A DNA stretch of 64,000 bases from Thalassobellus sediminis (GCF_044386045.1 NZ_JBISCD010000040.1:1054001-1118000); one strand, 5' to 3'; shown: positions 41,319 through 50,618, counted from the stretch's first letter. Translations and numbers: made by a program. The notes: generated from the sequence alone by a model not told the origin.

Positions 41319-43088
41319 ATGAGCACCCCTTTATCATACTATAAAAAACATTTAGAATCTTATAATCAGGCTGTGCGAAAGTTGTACAAAAAAATGACAG
41401 CCTTAAGTACGTTAAGATTGTTAACTTTTATTATTGCTGCTTTTGGTGTTTATGTAACTTTTAGTCAATGGCAAGTGGCGGTTTTTATCGCTGTTGTTGG
41501 TATTGCTGTGTTTTTGTTTTTGTTATCAAAGTATAACGATGTTAAAGCAGAAAGACAATTTAATGAAGCTTTGGTAGCTATTAATGAAGATGAAATTAAA
41601 ATAGCTTCGGGCGATTTTCATGATCGAAATGATGGCTTGCAGTTTCAAGACCCTAATCATTTTTATAGTTTAGATATAGATTTGTTTGGACGTGGTTCTT
41701 TTTTTCAGTTTATAAATAGAACACGTATTAATGAAGGCACTCAAAAATTAGCCGATGTTTTAAAAGCAAATGATGTTGATGGTATTGTATTACGTCAAGA
41801 AGCTATAAAAGAACTTGCTTCTAAACCAGAATGGCGACAACATTATACGGCAACATCGAGTTTGGTTTCTGTAGAAATACCTGCGAACAAAATTATAGGT
41901 TGGTTACAAAATCATAAAACGTTTTTGCCCAAAATAATGAAATGGATGCCGTTAGTTTTTACTATAATGTCGTTACTTATATTCGTACTCATATTTTTAA
42001 ACGTCATTACACATCAAGCTTTAATTGGCTATTGGTTGCTTGTTGGATTGGGTGTTACTGGATGTTATCTTAAAAAAATAAATTCTCTAGCTTCGAATAC
42101 AGATAAGGTAAAAGAGACTTTTAAACAATATGCATTACTTTTAAATTTGATTGAAAAAGAATCATTTTTTTCAGAATTATTAAAAGGAAAGCAACAACAA
42201 ATTCAACAAGAAGGAAAAAAAGCATCTGCTATTTTTAAAGATTTTTCCAAATCGTTGGATGCCTTAGATAATAGAAATAATTTTATCTCTGCCATTTTTG
42301 GAAACGGTTTGTTTTTGTCCGATTTAAAAAATAGTTATCACATAGAGCAATGGATTAAGCAACATGCTAATAAAGTAGCTGATTGGTTTGAAGTTGTGTC
42401 GTTTTTTGATGCTTATAATTCTTTAGGAAACTTTACTTTTAACCATCCTGATTTTGTGTTTCCAAACATAGAAAAAGGTGCTGTAATTAAAGCAGAAGGT
42501 TTAGGACATCCGTTACTAAATAAAACCAAGCGTGTTGATAGTGATTTAATAATTGATAACGAACAGTTTTTTATTGTTACAGGCGCAAACATGGCTGGAA
42601 AAAGTACGTTTTTGCGTACCGTATCTTTACATATTGTTATGGCGAATGTTGGCTTGCCTGTTTGTGTAAAGACCAGCAAATATGCGCCGGTTAAGTTAAT
42701 TACAAGCATGCGTACTACAGATTCGTTAACCGATGATAGTTCGTATTTCTTTTCAGAATTAACACGTTTAAAATACATTGTAGATGCCATTCAAAAAGAG
42801 CCTTATTTTATTGTGTTAGATGAAATTTTAAAAGGTACCAATAGCACCGATAAAGCTATTGGTTCTCGCAAGTTTGTTGAAAAACTTGTTGCTTCAAATG
42901 CTACAGGAATTATTGCAACGCATGATTTGAGTTTATGTGAAATTGAAAAAGAACTTGATGATGTGAAAAACTATTATTTTGATGCCGAAATTATTAATGA
43001 TGAGCTTCATTTTGATTATACTTTGAAAACAGGTATTTGTCAAAATATGAATGCATCGTTCTTATTGAAGAAGATGAATATTGTTTAA
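41319..43088 (+). CDS. Membrane-bound MutS-family ATPase
   Basis: 589 residues. N-terminal membrane pair (about 30-70) and a second pair (about 206-250) surround soluble segments; then a MutS core-like helical region and the MutS ATPase domain: GLGHPLL, VTGANMAGKSTFLRT (Walker A near 421-429), MRTTDSLTDDSSYFFSEL (signature), FIVLDEILKGTNSTDK (Walker B) and IIATHDLSLCEIE. The mismatch-recognition and connector domains of MutS1 are missing. Such proteins are annotated as MutS-related in Bacteroidota; action on DNA at the membrane is unproven. Confidence 0.85.
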   Translation: MSTPLSYYKKHLESYNQAVRKLYKKMTALSTLRLLTFIIAAFGVYVTFSQWQVAVFIAVVGIAVFLFLLSKYNDVKAERQFNEALVAINEDEIKIASGDFHDRNDGLQFQDPNHFYSLDIDLFGRGSFFQFINRTRINEGTQKLADVLKANDVDGIVLRQEAIKELASKPEWRQHYTATSSLVSVEIPANKIIGWLQNHKTFLPKIMKWMPLVFTIMSLLIFVLIFLNVITHQALIGYWLLVGLGVTGCYLKKINSLASNTDKVKETFKQYALLLNLIEKESFFSELLKGKQQQIQQEGKKASAIFKDFSKSLDALDNRNNFISAIFGNGLFLSDLKNSYHIEQWIKQHANKVADWFEVVSFFDAYNSLGNFTFNHPDFVFPNIEKGAVIKAEGLGHPLLNKTKRVDSDLIIDNEQFFIVTGANMAGKSTFLRTVSLHIVMANVGLPVCVKTSKYAPVKLITSMRTTDSLTDDSSYFFSELTRLKYIVDAIQKEPYFIVLDEILKGTNSTDKAIGSRKFVEKLVASNATGIIATHDLSLCEIEKELDDVKNYYFDAEIINDELHFDYTLKTGICQNMNASFLLKKMNIV

Positions 43089-43117
43089 TCCTCGAAATTA
43101 ATTCGAAGATTAAACAA
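43081..43117. other. Palindrome across the end of the mutS-like gene
   Basis: TTGTTTAATC / GATTAAACAA perfect 10-bp arms with an inner TCGAA-ATTAA-TTCGA. It includes the stop codon of the MutS-like gene and lies 18 bp before the end of the convergent peptidase gene. Without a T-run it is a weak terminator candidate. Confidence 0.5.
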
Positions 43118-43134
43118 AAACTAAATTAAGAGGT

Positions 43135-45225
43135 TTATTTTTTTGGATGCACCAAAACCATTTCATCAATTAGGTGTGTTGCTTCGGCATATTTATCAAT
43201 TATAAAAAGAACATAACGTAAATCGACCATAATATTTCTACAAATATCTGGGTCGTAGTTCATGTCACTCATTGTGCCTTCCCAAACACGATCAAAATTT
43301 AAGCCTACAAGATTTCCATGTGCGTCAATAGCTGGACTTCCTGAGTTTCCGCCAGTTGTATGATTCGTTCCTAAAAAACATACAGGAACTTTGCCGTTTT
43401 TATCTGCATACTGTCCATAATTTTTAGATTCATATAAATCACGTAATTTTTTAGGAACATCAAATTCATAATCTCCAGGAATGTATTTCTCTATAACGCC
43501 ATCTAAATAGCTTACAGCATTATAATGTACAGCATCTCTTGGAGAATAACCATGTACTTGTCCGTAGGTAACTCTAAGGGTGCTATTGGCATCAGGGAAA
43601 TAGCGTTCGTTTGGTAAAGCTTCCATTAAAGCTGTCATATATGCTGTTTGTAAGGTAGTAATAGGTTCGTTTTTTTCAATAAATTCATTATTAACAGTAT
43701 TGAAAAACTCGTTAATGATTGGTTTTGCATATTGATAAGCAGCATCTTTGTTCAGTTTTTTAACGATGTCTTTAATATTAGAACCTTCTAATAATTTTAA
43801 AGCGTTATCTAAATTAGTAAACGCAGTATTGTCATATATACTAGAATCTATATTACTATTATAAAATGGCATTACAGCTTTAAAAACACCTTTGTCTACA
43901 GCCACATCATAATTTTTATGAATACCTTTTAAATCGTCAATTAAACTAGCTTTTCCTTTTTCTAAATTATCTGGATTTGCTGTTATAGCTTGCTCAAATT
44001 GATAAGATCTAAATAGCATTTGCATTAATTCATTGGTAACTAAAAAGACTTCAATAAAATTACGGCGCTTAATATTTACAGGAGCAAAATCTTTATACAA
44101 ACGATCAAATTCAGGAAGAATATATCCATATTTATCCTCCAAACCTTTTTCTTTTAAAGCTTTAATGAATGTTGCCTCAAAACCTTGTCGTTTTGCTACG
44201 GCATTACTTTTTTCAATTCCTAAATTCTCGCCTATCCATTTTTTCCAAGCATTTGCAATACTTGCTTGTTTTGATGCGTATTTAATGCGTACTTCATCGT
44301 TTTTTTTCATTTCTGCATCAATTACTTTTAAAGCAGCTTCACGAATAGCAATATTTGTTGGATTAAATTCTTTTGTTATATGTTCTATAGCAACAGCGGG
44401 TAAATATTCGTTAGTTCTACCAGGGAAACCAAATACCATAGTAAAATCGCCTTCTTCAACACCATCTAAAGAAATTGGTAAAAAGTGCTTTGGTTTATAT
44501 GGCTTATTGTTCTTGTTATATTTTGCAGGATGGTTATTTTCATCGGCATAAATTCTAAATATTGAAAAATCGCCCGTATGTCTTGGAAAAACCCAGTTGT
44601 CTGTATCGCTACCAAATTTACCAATACTTGTTGGGGGTGCACCAACCAAACGAATATCTTCAAAACGTTCTGTAACAAATAAAAAGTACTGATTGCCTTT
44701 ATAGAATGATTTAACCTTAACATCGTGCCAGCTTTCTCTTGGCCAGTTTTTCATGATATCATTACTTGTTTTAGCTATTACAGATTGTTTGTTTTTTTCA
44801 GTCATTTCATCGTTAACCATTTTTAAAATATCTTCTGTAATATCGTGAATGCTAACAATAAATTCTACATACAAACCTTTGTTAGGTATTTCTTCATCAA
44901 GGTTCATAGCCCAAAAACCATCTTTTAAATAATCGTTTTCAAGAGAAGAATGTGATTGTATTTGTCCATAGCCACAATGATGATTTGTTAAAAGTAACCC
45001 GTTAGGTGAAATGACTTCGCTAGTGCATCCACCATCAAAATGGCCAATAGCATCTTTTAAGCTTGAATTGTTAACATCGTAAATGTCTTTAGCTGTTAGT
45101 TTGCTTCCAAGACTAGTCATTTCGTCTTCATTTAAACCTTCTAAAAGAGAAGGTATCCACATGCCTCCTTGTTGAGCAGAGATATTAATACTTATAAAAA
45201 ACAGAATGATTTTAATATATTTCAT
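43135..45225 (-). CDS. S46 family dipeptidyl-peptidase, DPP11-like
   Basis: 696 residues with a signal peptide (cut near ISAQQGG). Chymotrypsin-fold serine exopeptidase of the Bacteroidota periplasm. Seen: GGCTSEVISPNGLLLTNHHCGYG (catalytic His near 82-83), VFGFPGRTNEYLP, and TTGGNSGSPAIDAHGNLVGLNFDRVWEG with nucleophile Ser628. Arg646 lies 18 residues after this serine, the position that is Arg in DPP11 (Asp/Glu-specific) and Gly in DPP7. The end VDLRYVLFIIDKYAEATHLIDEM is typical. It should release dipeptides with acidic P1 residues for amino acid use. Single gene. Confidence 0.93.
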   Translation of the reverse strand: MKYIKIILFFISINISAQQGGMWIPSLLEGLNEDEMTSLGSKLTAKDIYDVNNSSLKDAIGHFDGGCTSEVISPNGLLLTNHHCGYGQIQSHSSLENDYLKDGFWAMNLDEEIPNKGLYVEFIVSIHDITEDILKMVNDEMTEKNKQSVIAKTSNDIMKNWPRESWHDVKVKSFYKGNQYFLFVTERFEDIRLVGAPPTSIGKFGSDTDNWVFPRHTGDFSIFRIYADENNHPAKYNKNNKPYKPKHFLPISLDGVEEGDFTMVFGFPGRTNEYLPAVAIEHITKEFNPTNIAIREAALKVIDAEMKKNDEVRIKYASKQASIANAWKKWIGENLGIEKSNAVAKRQGFEATFIKALKEKGLEDKYGYILPEFDRLYKDFAPVNIKRRNFIEVFLVTNELMQMLFRSYQFEQAITANPDNLEKGKASLIDDLKGIHKNYDVAVDKGVFKAVMPFYNSNIDSSIYDNTAFTNLDNALKLLEGSNIKDIVKKLNKDAAYQYAKPIINEFFNTVNNEFIEKNEPITTLQTAYMTALMEALPNERYFPDANSTLRVTYGQVHGYSPRDAVHYNAVSYLDGVIEKYIPGDYEFDVPKKLRDLYESKNYGQYADKNGKVPVCFLGTNHTTGGNSGSPAIDAHGNLVGLNFDRVWEGTMSDMNYDPDICRNIMVDLRYVLFIIDKYAEATHLIDEMVLVHPKK

Positions 45226-45303
45226 AGTGTAGTAAATTGAATGTAATCAAATATATAAAGCATTTATTTATTATTGTAAATTTACAGTTCTATTTAACAT
45301 AAA

Positions 45304-46449
45304 ATGCAGCATATTTCTAAACTCCCTAATATTGGAACAACTATTTTTTCTGTGATGAGTGCTTTAGCAACAGAGCATGATGCAATAAATTTATCTCAGG
45401 GTTTTCCCGATTTTGATAGCGATCAGAAATTAATAGACTTAGTGAATAAAGCTATGAACTCGGGCTATAATCACTATGCGCCAATGAAGGGTGATTTAGA
45501 ATTAAGAGAAGCAATTGCTAAAAAATTTGATTTACTTTACGGTACAAGTTATCATCCAGAAACAGATATTACTGTAACAGCAGGTGCCACACAAGCTATT
45601 TTTACCATTATCACAACATTTGTAAAACCTAATGATGAGGTTATTGTTTTTAAACCAGCTTATGATAGTTATCAGCCAGCAGTGGAACTTAATGGAGGGA
45701 AAGTTATCCCAATTCAAATGCAAGCTTCTAATAATTTTAAAGTAGATTGGAAGGACGTAAAAGAAAAGGTTAATAGTAGTACTAAAATGATTATTATTAA
45801 CTCACCTCATAACCCTACAGGTACCGTGTTTTCTAGAGAAGATATGTTGCAATTGGAAGCCATTACAAAGGATACTAATATTATTGTATTGAGTGACGAG
45901 GTTTACGAGCACATGATTTTTGATAATGAAAAACATCAGAGCGCGTGTTTGTTTCCTGGATTGAAATCTAGAAGTTTTGTGGTGGCATCTTTTTGTAAAA
46001 CATTTCATAATACAGGGTGGCGTATTGGCTATTGTTGTGCGCCAAAAGAGCTCATGAAAGAGTTTTTAAAAGTACATCAGTTTAATGTGTTTTGTATTCA
46101 TAACCCAACACAAAAAGGCATTGCAGATTATATGCAAGAACCAAAGCATTATTTAGATTTATCTGCTTTTTATCAGAAAAAAAGAGATTTGTTTTTAAGT
46201 TTATTAAAAGATTCTAGATTTAAATTTACACCTTCAAAAGGAACTTATTTTCAAGTGTTAGATTATACTAGTATTACTGATGAATATGATGTTGATTTTG
46301 CAAAACGATTAACTACTGAATTTGGTATAGCTTCAATTCCGTTGTCGGTTTTTAATATAAATAGTTTAGATAATAATGTCCTCCGATTTTGTTTTGCAAA
46401 AAAGGATGATACCTTAAAGCGAGCAGCAGATATTTTAAATACTATTTAA
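45304..46449 (+). CDS. Methionine aminotransferase (PLP class I/II, YbdL/KAT type)
   Basis: 381 residues. Fold type I PLP enzyme: NLSQGFPDF near the start, HYAPMKGDLELREAIA, TAGATQAIF, NSPHNPTGTVF, VLSDEVYEHMIFD, and SFCKTFHNTGWRIGYC with PLP-binding Lys232. This pattern is that of methionine/glutamine-type transaminases (E. coli YbdL, kynurenine aminotransferase). With the omega-amidase gene 2 bp downstream it would salvage the keto acid of methionine using glutamine as amino donor, the amidase making the step irreversible. The pairing strongly supports this role. Confidence 0.93.
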   Translation: MQHISKLPNIGTTIFSVMSALATEHDAINLSQGFPDFDSDQKLIDLVNKAMNSGYNHYAPMKGDLELREAIAKKFDLLYGTSYHPETDITVTAGATQAIFTIITTFVKPNDEVIVFKPAYDSYQPAVELNGGKVIPIQMQASNNFKVDWKDVKEKVNSSTKMIIINSPHNPTGTVFSREDMLQLEAITKDTNIIVLSDEVYEHMIFDNEKHQSACLFPGLKSRSFVVASFCKTFHNTGWRIGYCCAPKELMKEFLKVHQFNVFCIHNPTQKGIADYMQEPKHYLDLSAFYQKKRDLFLSLLKDSRFKFTPSKGTYFQVLDYTSITDEYDVDFAKRLTTEFGIASIPLSVFNINSLDNNVLRFCFAKKDDTLKRAADILNTI

Positions 46450-46451
46450 TT

Positions 46452-47234
46452 ATGGAAAATCAACTTAAAATAGCACTTGTACAATCTGATTTAGTTTGGG
46501 AAAACCCTGAACAAAATCGGTTGAACTTTTCAGAAAAAATAAAGTCTATTTCTGATTCTGTCGATGTTATCGTCCTCCCCGAAATGTTTACTTCGGCTTT
46601 TACTATGAATGCTTCCAAAGTTGCTGAAACTATGCATGGTGATACCGTTTTATGGATGCAAAAAGAAGCTTTAAAAGCAAATGCCGCCATTGTTGGAAGT
46701 TTTATTATTTCAGAAGAAAATAGGTTTTATAATAGACTCCTTTTTGTAGAACCTTCTGGTAAAATTACACATTATAATAAGCGACATACGTTTACTCTTG
46801 CGGGTGAAGATAAAGTGTTTTCGGCAGGAGATGAAAAAGTAATTATCGAATATAAAGGTTGGAAAATTTGCCCGCTTGTATGTTACGATTTACGATTTCC
46901 TGTTTGGGCAAGAAATGTTGAAGATTATGATGTTCTATTATATGTAGCCAACTGGCCAAAGCCTAGAATTTCTGCTTGGAATGCCTTGTTAAAAGCGCGT
47001 GCTATTGAAAATATGAGCTATGTAATTGGCGTGAATAGAGTAGGTGTTGATGGTGTAAATATGGAATATTCAGGACACTCTGCAGTGTACGATGTTTTAG
47101 GTAACATACAAACAAATTTCACACCCAATACAGAGCAAATTGAACTTGTTACTCTAGAAAAAAGACACGTTGAAGCTTACAGAAGTAAGCTTAAGTTTTT
47201 AAATGATAAAGACGATTTTAATTTAATAATATAA
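46452..47234 (+). CDS. Omega-amidase, nitrilase family (YafV/Nit2 type)
   Basis: 260 residues. The Glu-Lys-Cys triad of the nitrilase fold is clear: Glu44 (VLPEMFTSAF), Lys110 (HYNKRHTF) and Cys144 (PLVCYDLRFP). Trp-rich LLYVANWPKPRISAWNALLKARAIEN and VGVDGVNMEYSGHSAV follow. The short length and LPEMF motif fit omega-amidases, which hydrolyse alpha-ketoglutaramate left by glutamine transamination. It follows the methionine aminotransferase by 2 bp in one operon and overlaps the convergent lipoprotein gene by 17 bp. Confidence 0.93.
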   Translation: MENQLKIALVQSDLVWENPEQNRLNFSEKIKSISDSVDVIVLPEMFTSAFTMNASKVAETMHGDTVLWMQKEALKANAAIVGSFIISEENRFYNRLLFVEPSGKITHYNKRHTFTLAGEDKVFSAGDEKVIIEYKGWKICPLVCYDLRFPVWARNVEDYDVLLYVANWPKPRISAWNALLKARAIENMSYVIGVNRVGVDGVNMEYSGHSAVYDVLGNIQTNFTPNTEQIELVTLEKRHVEAYRSKLKFLNDKDDFNLII

Positions 47235-48828
47235 AAGTCCAAACAGCATCCCAACCTGCCCTTATATCGTCATCTGGCTGTCCTTGATAAAAGCTTACAC
47301 GTTCGGGTTGGATTTTTTTAAGATAATTACCTGTATCGTATTTTTTATTACCATTGGAGTCAAAAACAACCCTTAAATAATATTTCCCAGGCTGAATGTG
47401 AAAAAAGTCAACTGGTTTGTTTTTAGTTACATATTGTTCTAATTTCACTTTTCCATCTTTGTCGGTTAGCTGAACAATAACTGGGTAAACGGCATTTTTT
47501 AAATAAATCCTTAAGTTGCTATCTGATTTTTCTTTAGTAGTAACAGAATAATTTAATGTATCATTTTTAGTTTCAAAAAAATCAGTAAAAGCTTCTGGTA
47601 GTACTTGTATTTTATAGCTATTCTCTTCGGTTCTTTTAAAGTTTATAGCGTAGGTATTATTTATGGTGTCAAATTCTGTGGAAAAATCAACGTTTAAAGA
47701 ATCTTTATCCATTATACTAATTTTAGAATCATCAAAACTCATAAAAGGGACGCTTCCTCTTATTTTATATGGGTCTTCAGAACCAGTAGGTAAAATACCC
47801 TTTAAGGTTAGAGAATCTCGTTTCTTATCTCTTATTTTAACTGTATAATCTTTTTTGAATTTATTCTTGCTATTAGAAACTGTAAAAAGAAGCGAATCTA
47901 CTTCTAACTTAGGTTTGTACCAATAGTAAAGGGAATCTGTTTTTTCGTCTTTGGTAATGCGGTAACTAAAATTATCTGGTACTTCAGAATTAATGTCAAT
48001 AGTCATGCCTCTATAGTCACCTTCGTAACCAAAAGTAATTTTTTCGCTAGCATCTAAGATTGGTCTAGAGGCATTAAAATCTAAATCTTCAGAAAAAAGT
48101 TTAAGAGTATAAAGCGAATCGGTTGGCACTTCTATAAAATCTTTATAAAATGCAATTTGATCTGTTTTTTGCTGAAATTTATTATCGCCATTACCATCTT
48201 TTAAAGCCATCAACATATATTTTCCTGCCTTAATGTTTTCAATAGAAAAAGTTGTAAGACTATCTAATGTATTGGTTATATACTTTGGTTTTTCTTTATA
48301 TACAATAGAATCGGAAAAAGTCGAATCAACTTCATAAAGTGCAACATTTATAAAGGTTTCTGGTTGTCTTTTTATCGCATCAACAACTTGACCTTTAACA
48401 GTAAGTGAATCGATGTAATCTCCTGTAGAAAGCACATAACGGTAATACGGATAGGGATTTCCTTCATTATTATCTACTATACTGTTTCCAAAATTAAAAG
48501 CATAAGTGGTGTTAGCTTCTAAGGTATCGTGTATTTTAATAGTAATATATTTGCTCGCACTACCAATAGGTGTAATTTCTGGAGGTGTATCCATTGGAGG
48601 CGAAATAATAAGTTGCTTTTGTAAGTCCTTCATTTTAACATACTCGTCAAAATAAATTTTTATTTCATTATCACTAAATTGTGTAGAATAGTTTTCAGGA
48701 ATTGCTTTTACTATAACAGGAGGGTCTAGATCTTTAGGTCCGCCTTCAGGAGTGCCACGGTTTGCACAGTTAACAAAAACAAGCCCAATAGAAAAGGCTA
48801 AAATAAAATTTGAAAGCTTCTTATACAT
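47218..48828 (-). CDS. Lipoprotein with Ig-like domain (Big_5)
   Basis: 536 residues from the ATG at 48828. Lipobox FVNCA (Cys near residue 21). The opening NRGTPEGGPKDLDPPVIVKAIPENYSTQF, followed by IKIYFDEYVKMKDLQKQLIISPP, is a bacterial Ig-like domain found in a common Bacteroidota lipoprotein family. A carboxypeptidase-regulatory-like domain follows (LTVKGQVVDAIKRQPETFINVALYEV), and a similar C-terminal section has HIQPGKYYLRVVFDSNGNKKYD. A scaffold or envelope role is likely; no enzyme motif seen. Located next to comF as in many relatives. Confidence 0.82.
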   Translation of the reverse strand: MYKKLSNFILAFSIGLVFVNCANRGTPEGGPKDLDPPVIVKAIPENYSTQFSDNEIKIYFDEYVKMKDLQKQLIISPPMDTPPEITPIGSASKYITIKIHDTLEANTTYAFNFGNSIVDNNEGNPYPYYRYVLSTGDYIDSLTVKGQVVDAIKRQPETFINVALYEVDSTFSDSIVYKEKPKYITNTLDSLTTFSIENIKAGKYMLMALKDGNGDNKFQQKTDQIAFYKDFIEVPTDSLYTLKLFSEDLDFNASRPILDASEKITFGYEGDYRGMTIDINSEVPDNFSYRITKDEKTDSLYYWYKPKLEVDSLLFTVSNSKNKFKKDYTVKIRDKKRDSLTLKGILPTGSEDPYKIRGSVPFMSFDDSKISIMDKDSLNVDFSTEFDTINNTYAINFKRTEENSYKIQVLPEAFTDFFETKNDTLNYSVTTKEKSDSNLRIYLKNAVYPVIVQLTDKDGKVKLEQYVTKNKPVDFFHIQPGKYYLRVVFDSNGNKKYDTGNYLKKIQPERVSFYQGQPDDDIRAGWDAVWTFILLN

Positions 48829-48921
48829 TACCAATAATACTTTTGCACAAACCTACATAATTTTTAACACACATCAAGCATTAGAAAGTCGTCATGAAGA
48901 TTAAAAATACAATAAAATATG

Positions 48922-48971
48922 ACTTCTTATAAGTTTTTGCATAGCACCGCTATGGATAAACTTAAAGAAGT
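48922..48971. repeat. REP-like palindrome
   Basis: Nested inverted repeat: ACTTCTT outer arms, AAGTTTTTGCATAGC / GCTATGGATAAACTT inner arms (two mismatches) around the 3-base loop ACC. About 50 bp, in the 230-bp gap between the lipoprotein gene and comF. Rest of the gap shows no gene. Confidence 0.6.
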
Positions 48972-49058
48972 AGGGGGTGATATATTTTGAAGTAGTTTTA
49001 ATATGTAATAGATTTTCTAATGTATGATGTGTGTTTATAGATATAACGACAATCTTAT

Positions 49059-49736
49059 TTAAGCTATTGCCATAGTTGCAATACTTATTTTTATGTTTTT
49101 TGTTTGGTTTAAAACTAAAATACAAGCTTCTAAGGTTGCTCCAGTAGTAATAATGTCGTCTACTAATAGAATATGTTTGTTATTTATAGTTTCCATATTC
49201 TTCAGTGCAAATAATTCATCGGTATTAGTCCAACGGGAAAAACGACCTTTGTTGGTTTGCGATTTTGTATTTGTTATTTTGATTAATACATCTTCTTTAT
49301 AGTCGGCATTTAAACATTCAGCAAGTTGTTGTCCGAATTTAGTAACTTGATTATAACCTCGTTTTTTAAGTTTCTTTTTATGAAGCGGAACAGGAATTAT
49401 AGCATCAATATTTTTATAGGGTTCAAGTGTTTTAAGTTCACCACCAAGCCAGTTTCCTAAAACAAATCCAATATTTTCATAGCCTTTATATTTTAAACCG
49501 TGAATGAGTTGCTGTACTAAACCTTTTTTTTCAAATCTGAAAAGAGCTGTGCCATTTTCAATCTTTGCTCGTCCATAAAGCACTTTTTTTACAGCATCGT
49601 TATCATTAAAATGAAAGTTGGTTATTGGTAAATCATGCCGGCAATCTATACAAATGGTGTCTTCATTATCATTCAATAAATTATGACAAGCATAACAAAC
49701 TTTTGGGAAGAATAGATTTAGTATAGATTTGAGCAT
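49059..49736 (-). CDS. ComF family phosphoribosyltransferase-like protein
   Basis: 225 residues. N-terminal double-CxxC zinc finger (Cys14, 17, 29, 32) and a C-terminal type I phosphoribosyltransferase domain with IPVPLHKKKLKKRGYNQ and the PRPP loop HILLVDDIITTGAT (near 187-200). ComF proteins aid DNA uptake in competent bacteria, and related ones act in repair; the role in Bacteroidota is unclear. Single gene. The gap beyond its start (49737-50209) leads into the peptide cluster. Confidence 0.93.
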   Translation of the reverse strand: MLKSILNLFFPKVCYACHNLLNDNEDTICIDCRHDLPITNFHFNDNDAVKKVLYGRAKIENGTALFRFEKKGLVQQLIHGLKYKGYENIGFVLGNWLGGELKTLEPYKNIDAIIPVPLHKKKLKKRGYNQVTKFGQQLAECLNADYKEDVLIKITNTKSQTNKGRFSRWTNTDELFALKNMETINNKHILLVDDIITTGATLEACILVLNQTKNIKISIATMAIA

Positions 49737-50120
49737 GTGTATTATTAAGTTAATTTATAAAGTAAAATAAACATAATGGATGAGTTAATTACTCTAGTTT
49801 TCTTTTTTAGGCTTATTTATAATCAATTCATTAGAAATAAAAACAACTATTAATGTAGCTTTTTACGTAATTAATACAAGAATTTTTTTTAAAATTTAAC
49901 ATATTTACTTATAATAATAGAATTTAATTCTTACATTTAGCATCAATAAATTTTTATTTTAAAATAAAAAACAGCATAAATAAGGTTAAAATTAAATAAT
50001 TAATGCTTAATAAAACAATCGATTGCGTTTTTTGATATGTTAAATATTATAATGCTGAAAATAAACTTGAAAGCATTCAAAATTAATATAAAAGTAAAAT
50101 GGAATTCTCTTTGCTCAAGA
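49737..50120. other. AT-rich gap upstream of the peptide cluster
   Basis: No gene seen. TACATTTA at 49932-49939 is close to a TAnnTTTG box and could drive the peptide operon. CAATCGATTG at 50016-50025 is a small palindrome. Otherwise A/T-rich and without strong structure. Confidence 0.5.
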
Positions 50121-50212
50121 ACAATATCCTTTTATTGAAATGGAGATTAAAAAAACTTGATAGTCTTTAAAAGATTCAGGTCAAATATATAATTATTAAA
50201 TTTTTTATTATG
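50121..50212 (+). repeat. Structured leader element, copy A (before peptide 1)
   Basis: Runs from ACAATATCC to the start codon of the first peptide gene. Hairpin 2 arms: AGATT (50144-50148) and AGTCT (50162-50166). Ends in TCAAATATATAATTATT and TTTTTTATTATG. See the other copies at 50534 and 52240. Confidence 0.75.
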
Positions 50213-50452
50213 AAAAAATTAAGTTTAAAAAAACTAAACATAGAAGCTAAAGATATACTTCAAAAAAGTCAGATAAAATCTGTGTTTGGTGGATATGAGG
50301 GAGGTAGTGGTAATATTCTTGTGCTATGTATAAAATCTAATGGACAAGTAATTGGTCCATTATGTCTAGGGGATTGCTATCCAACTCTTTATCATTGTCG
50401 GCAAGCATATGGGAGTAATGTAGCAAATATGAGTTGCCAAGGAGCATGTTAA
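50210..50452 (+). CDS. Double-glycine-leader precursor peptide 1 (six cysteines)
   Basis: 80 residues. Leader of 28 residues (MKKLSLKKLNIEAKDILQKS ... VFGG) ending in the GG cleavage site used by C39 peptidases. Core of 52 residues beginning YEGGSG, with six cysteines at 40, 52, 56, 63, 76 and 80, enough for three disulfides, and a C-terminal Cys. The core has Ser and Thr residues that glycosyltransferases could use (Ser33, Ser43, Thr59, Ser69, Ser75). A close leader match is found at 52327. The C39 exporter gene downstream would cut and export it. Bacteriocin or signal role is inferred. Confidence 0.85.
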   Translation: MKKLSLKKLNIEAKDILQKSQIKSVFGGYEGGSGNILVLCIKSNGQVIGPLCLGDCYPTLYHCRQAYGSNVANMSCQGAC

Positions 50453-50467
50453 TTATAAATGAAAACT

Positions 50468-50494
50468 AATATTTATCTTAAAGCGATAAATATT
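50468..50494 (+). other. Hairpin between peptide 1 and its maturase gene
   Basis: Perfect 10-bp stem AATATTTATC / GATAAATATT, 7-base loop, no T-run. May stabilise the short peptide mRNA or lower read-through to the larger gene. Confidence 0.5.
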
Positions 50495-50533
50495 CCAAAT
50501 GAATATAAAAGCGAAAAGATATTCACTTTATAA

Positions 50534-50618
50534 ACAAAAATACCCTTTTCGTGAAATGCAGACTAAAAAACTTAATAGTCTTTTAAATGTTTAAGTTGAA
50601 AATTATTATTATTTTATG
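50534..50618 (+). repeat. Structured leader element, copy B (before the C39-VKOR-Trx gene)
   Basis: From ACAAAAATACCC to the ATG of the gene at 50616. Hairpin 2 arms: AGACT (50560-50564) and AGTCT (50577-50581). Sequence core CCCTTTTCGTGAAATG is shared with copy C. Confidence 0.75.

Noticed and set aside
44033..44551. 172-codon plus-strand open frame
   Set aside because: Antisense to the conserved S46 peptidase gene; the peptidase frame has catalytic motifs and a signal peptide.
48901..49125. 74-codon minus-strand open frame
   Set aside because: Covers the REP-like palindrome and the end of comF; no protein features.
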